Positions 42,522 through 50,386 of a stretch of DNA of 64,000 nt are shown here, piece by piece. Under the pieces are notes generated by a model, which did not search any database, was not told the DNA's origin, and saw only the letters and a program-made list of their open reading frames with translations. This DNA is from Ga0077555 sp050187415 (lineage in GTDB: Bacteria; Pseudomonadota; Alphaproteobacteria; Rhizobiales; Hyphomicrobiaceae), in the NCBI GenBank assembly GCA_050187415.1, contig JBFWXN010000023.1, positions 7,799 to 71,798 on the forward strand, read 5' to 3'. The first letter of the stretch is position 1. Each line of letters begins with the position of its first letter. Position numbers and translations under genes: made by a program.

Positions 42522-44123
42522 TCACTGGGCATCGGCGCGAAGAATATCGGCGGCCTTTTCACCAACCATGATCGCAGGTGCATTGGTGTTGCCGGACGGC
42601 ATGGTCGGAAAGATCGAGGCGTCGGCCACGCGCAAGCCTGAAAGGCCGTGCACCCTCAAGCGCTCGTCCACCACTGTCCGCTGTCCCGCCGGTCCCATTC
42701 GGCAGGTCCCCATCGGGTGATAGGCCGTCTGAGCGTTGTGGCGAATCCAATCCAGGATCTCGTCATCGCTCGAAACCTGTTTTCCCGGCGAGAACTCTTC
42801 ACCGCGCAGGACGTCCATCGGCGGCGATTCCACGATCTTCCGCACGATCTTGAACCCCTCGACCATGGCGGCCTGGTCGATCGGATCGGAGAGGAAATTG
42901 AAGCGGATCGACGGCTGATCGTTGGGGTTCGACGAGCGTATGTGGATCGAACCGAGGCTTTCCGGCCGGAGCTGGTAGCAGGACATCGACATTGAGGGAA
43001 AGTCCTGCAGCTTCCTCGTTTTCGGATCTTTGATCGCGTAGGGCACGATGTGCATCTGGACGTCCGGCGTCTCGAGTTCCGGCCGAGTACGCAGGAAGGC
43101 CAGCATGGGCGCCGAAGGCAGGCTGATGAAACCGCCGCGGGTGAACACGTAGCGCATTCCCTGCCCGAGCGCGCCAAGTCCTTGGGCGCGATGGTTGTAG
43201 GAGACGCTCTTGTCGTTGATACGCCAGATGAGGCGCGCATTGAGGTGGTCGCGGAAATTCTCGCCGACCGCCTCGAGCGCGTGGTGCACCGCAATTCCGT
43301 GGCGCGACAGGATCTCGGGATTGCCGATGCCCGACAACTCGAGCAACTGTGGGGTCGCCACCGCGCCCGCACACAAGATGACGTCCCGGCCGGCGCGCGC
43401 CTCGACCGGCTTTCCCGCCTGCTCGTAGACAATGCCGGTGCACCGCTTGCCATCGAGCATCACTCGGCGCGTCGGTGCATTGGTCACGACCGTCAGGTTC
43501 GACCGCTGCATGGCCGGCTCGAGGTAGCACTTCGCCACGCTCATGCGCATACCGCGATGGATGCTCGACTGCGTCTTGACGATGCCTTCCTGGTCTTCGC
43601 TGTTGTAATCGGGATTGATCCGGTAGCCGGCGGCAACCGCCGCTTTGAACATGGCGTCGTAAAGGGGGCTCTGATCCGGCACCTCGGTGATGCGCAAGGG
43701 ACCGTCCGTGCCGCGGCCCAACTTGCCGCCGCCTTTCTCATAGCTCTCGATCCGCTTGAAGACCGGGCCGACGTCCTCCCAGCTCCAGCCCCGCGCGCCC
43801 ATCTGTGCCCACGTATTGTAATCGAGCGGTTGCCCCCGCACCCAGACGAGGCCGTTGATCGCGCTCGAGCCCCCGAGCATCTTGCCGCGCGGCACGGGAA
43901 TCGGTCGGTCGCCGGTATTCGCCTCCGGCTCCGATTCATACAGCCAGTTGACGCCTGGCTTTTGGATGAAGAGGCCAAAGCTCAGCGGAAACCGCGAAAG
44001 GACGTGGGTGCGTCCCCCGGCCTCGACCAGCAGCACACGGTTGCGCGGGTTCTCGCTCAAGCGCGAGGCGAGCGCGGCACCGGCCGAGCCCGCGCCCACA
44101 ACGATGTAATCGTATTCGGTCAT
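42522..44123 (-). CDS. GMC family FAD-dependent oxidoreductase (choline dehydrogenase-like)
   Basis: The 533-residue flavoprotein oxidises alcohols. The FAD dinucleotide fold starts the protein (DYIVVGAGSAGAALASRLSE). GMC signature 1 is GKMLGGSSAINGLVWVRGQP and signature 2 is GAVATPQLLELSGIG. The catalytic His is in TAYHPMGTCRMG and the C-terminal partner Asn is in MPSGNTNAPAIM. The start ATG 44123 places the FAD motif at the N-terminus as usual. It resembles choline and aliphatic alcohol dehydrogenases, but no betaine aldehyde dehydrogenase gene is nearby, so the substrate is open. It is divergent from the beta-lactamase-fold gene. Confidence 0.92.
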   Translation of the reverse strand: MTEYDYIVVGAGSAGAALASRLSENPRNRVLLVEAGGRTHVLSRFPLSFGLFIQKPGVNWLYESEPEANTGDRPIPVPRGKMLGGSSAINGLVWVRGQPLDYNTWAQMGARGWSWEDVGPVFKRIESYEKGGGKLGRGTDGPLRITEVPDQSPLYDAMFKAAVAAGYRINPDYNSEDQEGIVKTQSSIHRGMRMSVAKCYLEPAMQRSNLTVVTNAPTRRVMLDGKRCTGIVYEQAGKPVEARAGRDVILCAGAVATPQLLELSGIGNPEILSRHGIAVHHALEAVGENFRDHLNARLIWRINDKSVSYNHRAQGLGALGQGMRYVFTRGGFISLPSAPMLAFLRTRPELETPDVQMHIVPYAIKDPKTRKLQDFPSMSMSCYQLRPESLGSIHIRSSNPNDQPSIRFNFLSDPIDQAAMVEGFKIVRKIVESPPMDVLRGEEFSPGKQVSSDDEILDWIRHNAQTAYHPMGTCRMGPAGQRTVVDERLRVHGLSGLRVADASIFPTMPSGNTNAPAIMVGEKAADILRADAQ

Positions 44124-44375
44124 TCGGCAGCCCCGCGGCGTTTCCTTCGGACCACGTTGGGCCCGTGCGCCGATCATTTGAGCCAAATTCGAGCCGAATT
44201 ACCAGTGCGGGCAACGCAAGCGGCATCGAAATCAAATGCGTTGCGAATGCGCGTACGCGGCGCGCGGGACGCAACATGGCGGTACGGGACCATGGCGGCC
44301 CCGCCGTTGCGAGCGCGCAAAAAGATGGCCATCATCGCGGCTGCCGTCACACCCAGCACGCCGGGAGGCAAGATC

Positions 44376-45599
44376 ATGAATACCCTAGCAACGGTTCGCC
44401 CCGAGGACGTCGGTCTTTCGTCGAGCCGCCTCGCGAACGTCTCCGCCTGGATGCGCTCCGAAATCGAGGCCGGACGCACGGGCGGCATGGTCACGCTCGT
44501 GGGACGTCACGGAAAAACGGCCTTTCTGGATGTCGCCGGCAAGGCCGACATCGCCCGCAACAAGCCGATGGCAGCCGATACCATCGTGCGCATCTACTCC
44601 ATGACCAAGCCACTGACGAGCGTCGCCATCATGATGCTCTACGAGCAAGGACGATTTCAACTCGACGATCCGATAAGCCGCTTCATACCAGCCTTTGCCG
44701 GTCAACGGGTTCTCACCGGTGGCAGCCGGGGCAAGATCGATACGGTGCCGGCCGCACGCGATATTACATTCCGCGATCTGCTGACCCACACGTCGGGTCT
44801 CACCTACGGCTTCATGGAATCGACGTTGGTCGACGGCCTCTACCGATCCGACAAGATCGACTTCCAGACCCAGGACTCGAGCCTCAAGGACCTGGTCGAG
44901 AAAGCGGCCGCGCTGCCGCTCCTCGCGCATCCTGGAACGCGTTGGAACTACTCGATTTCGACGGATGTGCTCGGATATCTGGTCGAAGTGATCTCGGGGC
45001 AGCCCTTCGAGACCTTCCTCAAGCGTAAGGTGATCGATCCGCTCAAACTCGTCGATACCGACTTCCATGTGCCGGAATCGAAGCACGCACGCTTCGCCGC
45101 AAACTACCTCACCGATGGCAAGGGCGGGATGCAGGAGGTCGACGACCCGACCAAGAGCCGGTATCTGCGGCCCCGCAATGTCAACTCCGGCGGCGGCGGT
45201 TTGGTCTCGACAGCCGCTGATTACGCTCGGTTCTGCCAGTTCATGCTCAACAAGGGCGAACTCGACGGCGCGCGCCTCCTCGGCCGCAAGACGGTGGAGT
45301 TGATGACGACCAACCACCTCAAGGGCGACATGGCCGACATGGGTACGCCGCGCTTCTCGGAGACCACCTACGAGGGCATCGGCTTCGGGCTGGGCTTCTC
45401 CGTCATGGTCGATCCGGCCAAGGCGCAAATTCTCGGCACTCCGGGCGAGTACGCCTGGGGCGGCGCAGCTTCGACCGCATTCTGGATCGACCCGACGGAA
45501 GACATGTTCGTCGTCTTTCTCACCCAGCTCATGCCGTCATCAGCCTACCCGTTCCGCCGCCAGCTGCGCGTGCTGACCTACCAGAGCATCGTGGCCTGA
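44376..45599 (+). CDS. Serine hydrolase of the beta-lactamase class C / family VIII esterase fold
   Basis: The 407-residue protein has the penicillin-binding fold. The nucleophile is in SMTK (Ser75, Lys78; SxxK) and the second motif is Tyr192 in WNYSIS. FRDLLTHTSGLTYG and SGGGGLVSTAADYARFCQFMLN are typical of family VIII esterases. The third motif is WGGAASTAFWIDP rather than a KTG triad, which favours esterase or peptidase over true beta-lactamase. No export signal is evident from ATG 44376, which has a GGGAGG site upstream, so it is probably cytoplasmic. A start further upstream at 44328 would add a short hydrophobic stretch. Confidence 0.88.
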   Translation: MNTLATVRPEDVGLSSSRLANVSAWMRSEIEAGRTGGMVTLVGRHGKTAFLDVAGKADIARNKPMAADTIVRIYSMTKPLTSVAIMMLYEQGRFQLDDPISRFIPAFAGQRVLTGGSRGKIDTVPAARDITFRDLLTHTSGLTYGFMESTLVDGLYRSDKIDFQTQDSSLKDLVEKAAALPLLAHPGTRWNYSISTDVLGYLVEVISGQPFETFLKRKVIDPLKLVDTDFHVPESKHARFAANYLTDGKGGMQEVDDPTKSRYLRPRNVNSGGGGLVSTAADYARFCQFMLNKGELDGARLLGRKTVELMTTNHLKGDMADMGTPRFSETTYEGIGFGLGFSVMVDPAKAQILGTPGEYAWGGAASTAFWIDPTEDMFVVFLTQLMPSSAYPFRRQLRVLTYQSIVA

Positions 45600-45837
45600 A
45601 GCACGGCTGTCGGAGCCACGACCGTGATCACCGGATGAGGCCCCGTGCCAGCTCCATAGTCGGGGCTGTCGACGGTCCGATCATCACGCGCCACAAGGGT
45701 AGGTGAGCTATCGCAGCGTGCCGCGCGATGATGAGCTCGCCTCGGACGTTCCCCGCGCGTGTCACGCCATCGCAGGCCGCCCGGAACCCATGCCGAAAAT
45801 CAGCGTTATCTGACGATCAACCGTTTGAGGTAATCGC

Positions 45838-46002
45838 ATGACGCTCGGCACAATCCTTCTTATTATTCTCGTGGTCGCCCTGATTGGAGGCTTCAGCGGC
45901 ATCGGCGGCGGCCCATTCTACGGGACGGGTCCCTATGGCGGAGGCGGCTTGGGCCTCGTGCTCGTCATCGTGCTTGTGCTTGTTTTGATGGGGCGCATTT
46001 AG
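45838..46002 (+). CDS. Small DUF3309-type hydrophobic protein
   Basis: This 54-residue gene begins ATG after a GAGG site eight bases upstream. The protein is MTLGTILLIILVVALIGG, then a Gly/Pro/Tyr-rich loop of about 20 residues, then GLGLVLVIVLVLVLMGRI. Two short membrane helices thus flank a glycine-rich hairpin loop. The start MTLGTILLIIL and the ending LVLMGRI are the pattern I recall for DUF3309 proteins, which are widespread in Rhizobiales and of unknown function, often linked with stress conditions. It stands alone between the esterase-fold gene and tRNA-Pro. Confidence 0.85.
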   Translation: MTLGTILLIILVVALIGGFSGIGGGPFYGTGPYGGGGLGLVLVIVLVLVLMGRI

Positions 46003-46082
46003 CTTCGTCGACAGCATCCGCAGAACCGATCCTGACCGAAACCATCCAGGCACGGTGGTTACGACATCGACGGACGTTGTCG

Positions 46083-46159
46083 TGGTCGGAGCGGAGGGAT
46101 TCGAACCCCCGACCCCTTGCTCCCGAAGCAAGTGCGCTACCAGGCTGCGCTACGCTCCG
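46083..46159 (-). tRNA. tRNA-Pro (anticodon CGG)
   Basis: The 77-base gene includes encoded CCA. The acceptor stem is CGGAGCG paired with CGCTCCG. The anticodon stem CTTGC/GCAAG closes the loop TTCGGGA with anticodon CGG. The T-arm contains GGTTCGAATCC. It reads CCG codons, which are frequent in this GC-rich DNA. It is a single tRNA, not part of a cluster. Confidence 0.96.
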
Positions 46160-46265
46160 CCAATGGCGATAGTCCGTGTTGGGCACGGACAGAAATGCCC
46201 GCGGGGATGAGGCCGCGCGGGCTCGGGATTAAAGGCCACCCGTGAAGGGCGCCATGGGTGTCGGC

Positions 46266-46294
46266 GTTATAGCGACACGGCCCGCCTGCCGCAA
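46266..46294 (-). promoter_or_regulatory. Candidate promoter of tRNA-Pro
   Basis: On the minus strand TTGCGG and TATAAC are separated by 17 bases, about 105 bases upstream of the tRNA 5' end. It is the best sigma-70-like match in this gap. The long leader is a reason for caution. Confidence 0.4.
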
Positions 46295-46357
46295 GCGTCG
46301 ATGTCGAACTCGCTTCGTCCTCGTCGCGACATCGAAACCCGTTCCTCGCCGAAGCCC

Positions 46358-47551
46358 TTACCAACCAGCCTTGATGGCCGCGCGACGGGCAATAGCCCAG
46401 CCATAGTTCGGCGGCCACATCTTGCAATCGGGATCGATACCCATCTGCTCGGCGGCTTTGAGCGGCCAATACGGGTCATACATCAGTTCCCGCCCGATGG
46501 CGATGAGGTCGGCCTTGCCCTCCTCCAGGATGGATTCCGCCTGCGCCCCGGACACGATCACGCCGACCGCCATGGTCGCAATCTCGGCTTCGCGACGGAT
46601 GCGATCGGCATAAGGCACCTGGAACCCCGGCGCGCGGTCACCGCGATCCTTGAAGGGCTGGCCGGAATCGCTGGCGCGAAAGGCGGGCGGGCCTGCAATG
46701 CCTCCGGCCGAGCAGTCGACGACATCGACGCCGCGCGTCTTCAGTTCCTTGGCGAAGGCTATTGAGTCGTCCACGTTCCAGCCGCCAGCCGGTCCGTCGA
46801 TTGCCGAGATGCGCATGAACAAGGGCAGGTCTTCCGGCCAGGCGGCGCGCACGGCGTCCACCACCTCGAGCCCAAAGCGCATGCGACCGGTTCGATCGCC
46901 GCCGTAGCCATCGTTACGCTTGTTGGAAATCGGCGACAGGAACGAATGAATGAGATAGCCGTGCGCGCCGTGGATCTCTAGCACACGAAAGCCTGCCGCC
47001 GCCGAGCGGCGGGCAGCCTCCGCAAACTTCCGCACCAAACTGGCAATCTCGCTCTCGGTCAGAGCGTGCGGGGTAGGCCACGCGTCGTTGACGGCCTCGG
47101 CCGCGGGGCCGACCGTCTGCCACGGCGGCGCGCCGCGCGCCACGTCGCTTGCATCGAGGGCTGCGCTGCCCTGCCAGGGCGTCCGGGCCGACGCCTTGCG
47201 ACCGGCATGCGCGATCTGGATCCCCGGCACCGCCCCGAGCCTGGTGATCGCGTCTGCAATCGGGCGGTAGGCTTCGACTTGGGCGTCGTTCCAGAGCCCG
47301 CAGCAGCCATGGCTGATCCGGCCTTCGGGCTCGACGGCCGTCGCTTCGGTGAACACGAGACCGACGCGACCACGCGCAAACGCGGTCAGGTGCGAGGCGT
47401 GAAAGGCGTTCGCGACGCCATCCTCGGCTGCATACATGCAAAGCGGAGAGAGAACCACGCGGTTCGGCAGCGTCACCGATCTCAATGTGATCGGCGTAAA
47501 AAGCTTCGGGAGTGATGACAAGGCGAGGCTCCGCGGTCGGGACGGGTTCAA
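46358..47551 (-). CDS. NADH:flavin oxidoreductase / Old Yellow Enzyme family (YqjM/NamA-like)
   Basis: The 397-residue FMN protein reduces activated C=C bonds. The N-terminal LFTPITLRSVTLPNRVVLSPLCMYAAEDG has the Cys of the thermophilic-like YqjM class. The substrate His pair lies in EIHGAHGYLIHSFLSP (family HxxH context), and NKRNDGYGGDRTGRMRF binds FMN phosphate. GREL..DPYWPL ends the barrel. It is likely a xenobiotic or enone reductase. It is separated from lpdA by 45 bases on the same strand and could be cotranscribed, though the functions are unrelated. Confidence 0.93.
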   Translation of the reverse strand: MNPSRPRSLALSSLPKLFTPITLRSVTLPNRVVLSPLCMYAAEDGVANAFHASHLTAFARGRVGLVFTEATAVEPEGRISHGCCGLWNDAQVEAYRPIADAITRLGAVPGIQIAHAGRKASARTPWQGSAALDASDVARGAPPWQTVGPAAEAVNDAWPTPHALTESEIASLVRKFAEAARRSAAAGFRVLEIHGAHGYLIHSFLSPISNKRNDGYGGDRTGRMRFGLEVVDAVRAAWPEDLPLFMRISAIDGPAGGWNVDDSIAFAKELKTRGVDVVDCSAGGIAGPPAFRASDSGQPFKDRGDRAPGFQVPYADRIRREAEIATMAVGVIVSGAQAESILEEGKADLIAIGRELMYDPYWPLKAAEQMGIDPDCKMWPPNYGWAIARRAAIKAGW

Positions 47552-47596
47552 ATGTAAGTCGGATGAGGTAACGAGCGTGAACGGGAAAATCCCGGC

Positions 47597-49033
47597 TCAC
47601 ATGTGGATCACGCGGCCGTACGCATCGAGCACACTCTCGTGCATCATCTCCGAGAGTGTCGGATGCGGGAAGACGGCATGCATCAGCTCCTCTTCCGTCG
47701 TTTCGAGATTCATCGCGATGACGAAGCCCTGGATCAACTCGGTCACCTCCGCGCCGATCATGTGCGCGCCGAGCAACTGCCCGGTGCGCTTGTCGAAGAT
47801 GGTCTTGACCAGTCCCTCGGGTTCGCCGAGCGCAATGGCCTTGCCGTTGCCCTGGAACGGGAACCGCCCCACGCGGACATCGCGACCCTGCTCCTTCGCC
47901 TTGGCTTCTGTCAGGCCCACGCTCGCGATCTGGGGATGGCAATACGTGCATCCGGGGATCATCGACTTATCCATCGGATGCGTGGGCAGGCCTTTTATCG
48001 TTTCGACACAGATGACCCCCTCGTGCTCGGCCTTGTGGGCCAGCATCGGCGGGCCCGCGACGTCGCCAATCGCATAGACGCCTGGAACGCTCGTCCGTCC
48101 GTAGCCGTCGGCGACGATGGTGCCGCGATCGGTCTTGACCCCCAGCCTTTCAAGGCCGAGGCCTTCGATGTTGCCGACCACACCGACCGCCGAGATCACC
48201 CGATCGAACTCCTGGCGACTCTCCTGCCCTTTCGCGTCCGCGATGGTGGCCAGGACGCTGTCGGTGCTGCGCTCGAGCTTCGTCACCTTGGCGCCGGTCA
48301 TGATCTTCATGCCTTGCTTCTCGAACCGCTTGCGCGCGAGATCGGCAATCTCGGCGTCCTCGACCGGCAGGATCTGCGGGAGCAACTCCACCACCGTGAC
48401 GTCGGACCCCATCGTCCGAAAGAACGACGCGAACTCGATGCCGATGGCACCGGAGCCGACGACGAGAAGACGTTTCGGGATGCTGGGCGCGACCATCGCC
48501 TCGAAATAGGTCCAGATCAGCTTCCCATCAGGCTCCAATCCCGGCAGGACGCGCGGGCGCGCACCGGTGGCCACGATGATATGGTTGGCGGAATAGCGTC
48601 CGGGGCCGAGTGCCCCCTTCGGAATGTCGACCGTCTTACGGGCATCATGCGGCTTGACGTTGATCTTGCCCGGCGCCTCGAGTTCCGCATCGCCCCAGAT
48701 GATGGTGACCTTGTTCTTCTTCATCAAGAAATTCACGCCGCCATTGAGCCTCTTGGCGACTCCACGCGACCGGCTGACCACGGCCGCGGGATCGGGGCGG
48801 ACGGTGCCTTCCAGGATCAAGCCGTAATCCTTCGCGTGCTGCGCCAGATGCAGGACCTCGGCCGAGCGCAACAACGCCTTGGTCGGGATGCAACCCCAGT
48901 TGAGGCAGATGCCACCCAGATAGTCGCGTTCGACAACGGCCGTCTTGAAGCCGAGCTGTGCCGATCGGATCGCCGTCACGTAGCCACCAGGGCCGGAGCC
49001 GATGACGATCACGTCGAAGGCGGAATCGGACAT
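47597..49033 (-). CDS. lpdA: Dihydrolipoyl dehydrogenase (E3)
   Basis: The 478-residue flavoprotein reoxidises dihydrolipoamide of 2-oxoacid dehydrogenases with NAD. The redox disulphide is Cys43-Cys48 in GGICLNWGCIPTKALLRS. The FAD fold IVIGSGPGGYVTAIRSAQLG starts the protein, a second Rossmann fold is near residue 190 (LLVVGSGAIGIEFASFF), and the catalytic His is in FPHPTLSEMMHE. It lies downstream of the pdhA-B-C genes on the same strand and is probably the pyruvate dehydrogenase E3. A terminator precedes it, so it has its own promoter. Confidence 0.95.
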   Translation of the reverse strand: MSDSAFDVIVIGSGPGGYVTAIRSAQLGFKTAVVERDYLGGICLNWGCIPTKALLRSAEVLHLAQHAKDYGLILEGTVRPDPAAVVSRSRGVAKRLNGGVNFLMKKNKVTIIWGDAELEAPGKINVKPHDARKTVDIPKGALGPGRYSANHIIVATGARPRVLPGLEPDGKLIWTYFEAMVAPSIPKRLLVVGSGAIGIEFASFFRTMGSDVTVVELLPQILPVEDAEIADLARKRFEKQGMKIMTGAKVTKLERSTDSVLATIADAKGQESRQEFDRVISAVGVVGNIEGLGLERLGVKTDRGTIVADGYGRTSVPGVYAIGDVAGPPMLAHKAEHEGVICVETIKGLPTHPMDKSMIPGCTYCHPQIASVGLTEAKAKEQGRDVRVGRFPFQGNGKAIALGEPEGLVKTIFDKRTGQLLGAHMIGAEVTELIQGFVIAMNLETTEEELMHAVFPHPTLSEMMHESVLDAYGRVIHM

Positions 49034-49096
49034 AGCGCAAGGTCCTTACTCGGTTGCACGAACAGGTTGAAACGCGGTCAGACCAACGTGTGCAAT

Positions 49097-49127
49097 GAAA
49101 ACGGCCCCAACCGCAAGGCTGGGGCCG
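49097..49127 (-). terminator. Intrinsic terminator upstream of lpdA
   Basis: On the minus strand CGGCCCCA pairs with TGGGGCCG, with inner pairs around one A-C mismatch closing a 4-base loop. It is followed directly by TTTTC. It lies after the 49197-49490 lipoprotein gene and separates it from lpdA. Confidence 0.7.
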
Positions 49128-49196
49128 ACAGATTGTGCCGAGCCGGCTCAATCGCTCAAGCGAAACCCGCGCAGTCGCGCCGTTTCGCCGGGGACC

Positions 49197-49490
49197 TTAA
49201 ACGTGGCAGCGCCCGCCGAGATAGTAGTTCAGCAATGTATTATAGCGCGCCGCCGTGGCACGATCGCGGTCGGACACCTTACGGCCCGCGCTCACCGCCT
49301 CCACCTTGGCGGCGGCCCCGTGAGCATCCAATGAATTCAGCTCTTCGCGAAGAGACTGGCACGACATGCCGGGCGGCAAGGGCCGCGCGCCCGGATCACC
49401 GCCGGGCGCTCCTTCCGCCGCACATCCCGCGAGAAACGCAACCGCCCCGACGGCTACGGCACCGCGAATAGACCGCAACAAGCTATCCAC
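49197..49490 (-). CDS. Small lipoprotein A with two-cysteine domain
   Basis: The 97-residue protein has a hydrophobic leader and lipobox LAGC (Cys23), so it is a probable lipoprotein. After a Gly/Pro-rich spacer the domain starts at Cys44-Gln and ends at Cys95, two residues from the C-terminus. The centre reads AAAKVEAVSAGRKVSDRDRATAARYNTLLNYYL as two helices. The same layout is found in the neighbouring lipoprotein at 49705, so the two are paralogues. The function is unknown. It is followed by an intrinsic terminator. Confidence 0.78.
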   Translation of the reverse strand: MDSLLRSIRGAVAVGAVAFLAGCAAEGAPGGDPGARPLPPGMSCQSLREELNSLDAHGAAAKVEAVSAGRKVSDRDRATAARYNTLLNYYLGGRCHV

Positions 49491-49704
49491 GATCTTTCTC
49501 CTCGAATCCCACGTCTGTTCCGGGCCCAGAGAGCACAGGGTCCGATGTCGATCAACCCGTGCGCCTGCGACAAGTCATGATCTTGCCGCCAAATTTTTCA
49601 CTTCTCGCCAGAACCGGGGCAGCAGGGCCACAATCGTCAGATGTGGCCATAAGAGCTTGAGAATTGCGGTGGTTGACCGACAATCCGCCACCCCCGTGTC
49701 GACT

Positions 49705-50160
49705 TTATTCCTTGGCTCGGGCAGGAACCTTCGTAGCACCAGAGGCGCCCGCAGCCGATGTCGCCTGGGCCTTCGCAATGACCGCGTCGGCCTTCTGATC
49801 AGCCGACGAAGCAACTTGTTTCGATGCCGGCATTGCCGCGGCTCTTGGAACCGTTGAGCATCTGGCTTGGAAGTCGGCGTTGGCCTTGCTGAGCTCGGCC
49901 ATCTGGGCGAGCGAAGCGCGCTTGACGTTTACACTCGCGCTTTTGCCCTTGGAGACCGCCTCGACCCGCTCGACGACGCCGTCGCGGCGTAGATCGTCGA
50001 TCCGCGCCGCGAGAGCTTGGCAGGCCGGATCGACACGAGGTTTGGCCGGAATCGCGGCCGTGGGCTCAGAAGCGAACCCGCCCACGAGAGTATCGTTTGC
50101 ACACGCACCCAGCATGAGGGTGGATCCAATGGCGAAGAGTATGGTCGTCAACCGCATCAT
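49705..50160 (-). CDS. Small lipoprotein B, paralogue of lipoprotein A
   Basis: The 151-residue protein starts at ATG 50160 after a good AAGGGAGA site and has lipobox LGAC with Cys20. Its domain runs from Cys47-Gln to Cys101, and shares with lipoprotein A a CQ-xL start, the block VERVEAVSKGK, a following DRA/KRA-type helix and a final Arg-Cys. After the domain it has an Ala/Ser/Lys-rich tail of about 50 residues that A lacks. The two cysteines could form a disulphide in the periplasm. The function is unknown. It lies between pdhC and lipoprotein A. Confidence 0.78.
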   Translation of the reverse strand: MMRLTTILFAIGSTLMLGACANDTLVGGFASEPTAAIPAKPRVDPACQALAARIDDLRRDGVVERVEAVSKGKSASVNVKRASLAQMAELSKANADFQARCSTVPRAAAMPASKQVASSADQKADAVIAKAQATSAAGASGATKVPARAKE

Positions 50161-50386
50161 GGCGGCGTCTCCCTTGAGCTTGCGACTGCTCTTGATTCGA
50201 TCCGCAATCGTCCCGCTTCGTAGGCACTGCCACAAAACGGGGCAAGCAGCCGCAGTGACTTAGCCCCAGGTTCCGACGGCGCACCAGCCGTGTACCCGCA
50301 AAAGTCTCGGTCTGTATCCGATCGGCAACATCCTACCCCATCGGTCGGCTCGGTCCGGGCGTCCGACCGGGACAGCCACGGTCCGG

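Noticed and set aside
44376..45599. True class C beta-lactamase
   Set aside because: There is no export signal from the preferred start and no clear KTG motif. Family VIII esterase-like sequence blocks are present instead.
47603..49471. Open frame of 622 codons on the plus strand opposite lpdA
   Set aside because: It is His/Arg/Asp-rich antisense sequence over a textbook dihydrolipoyl dehydrogenase.
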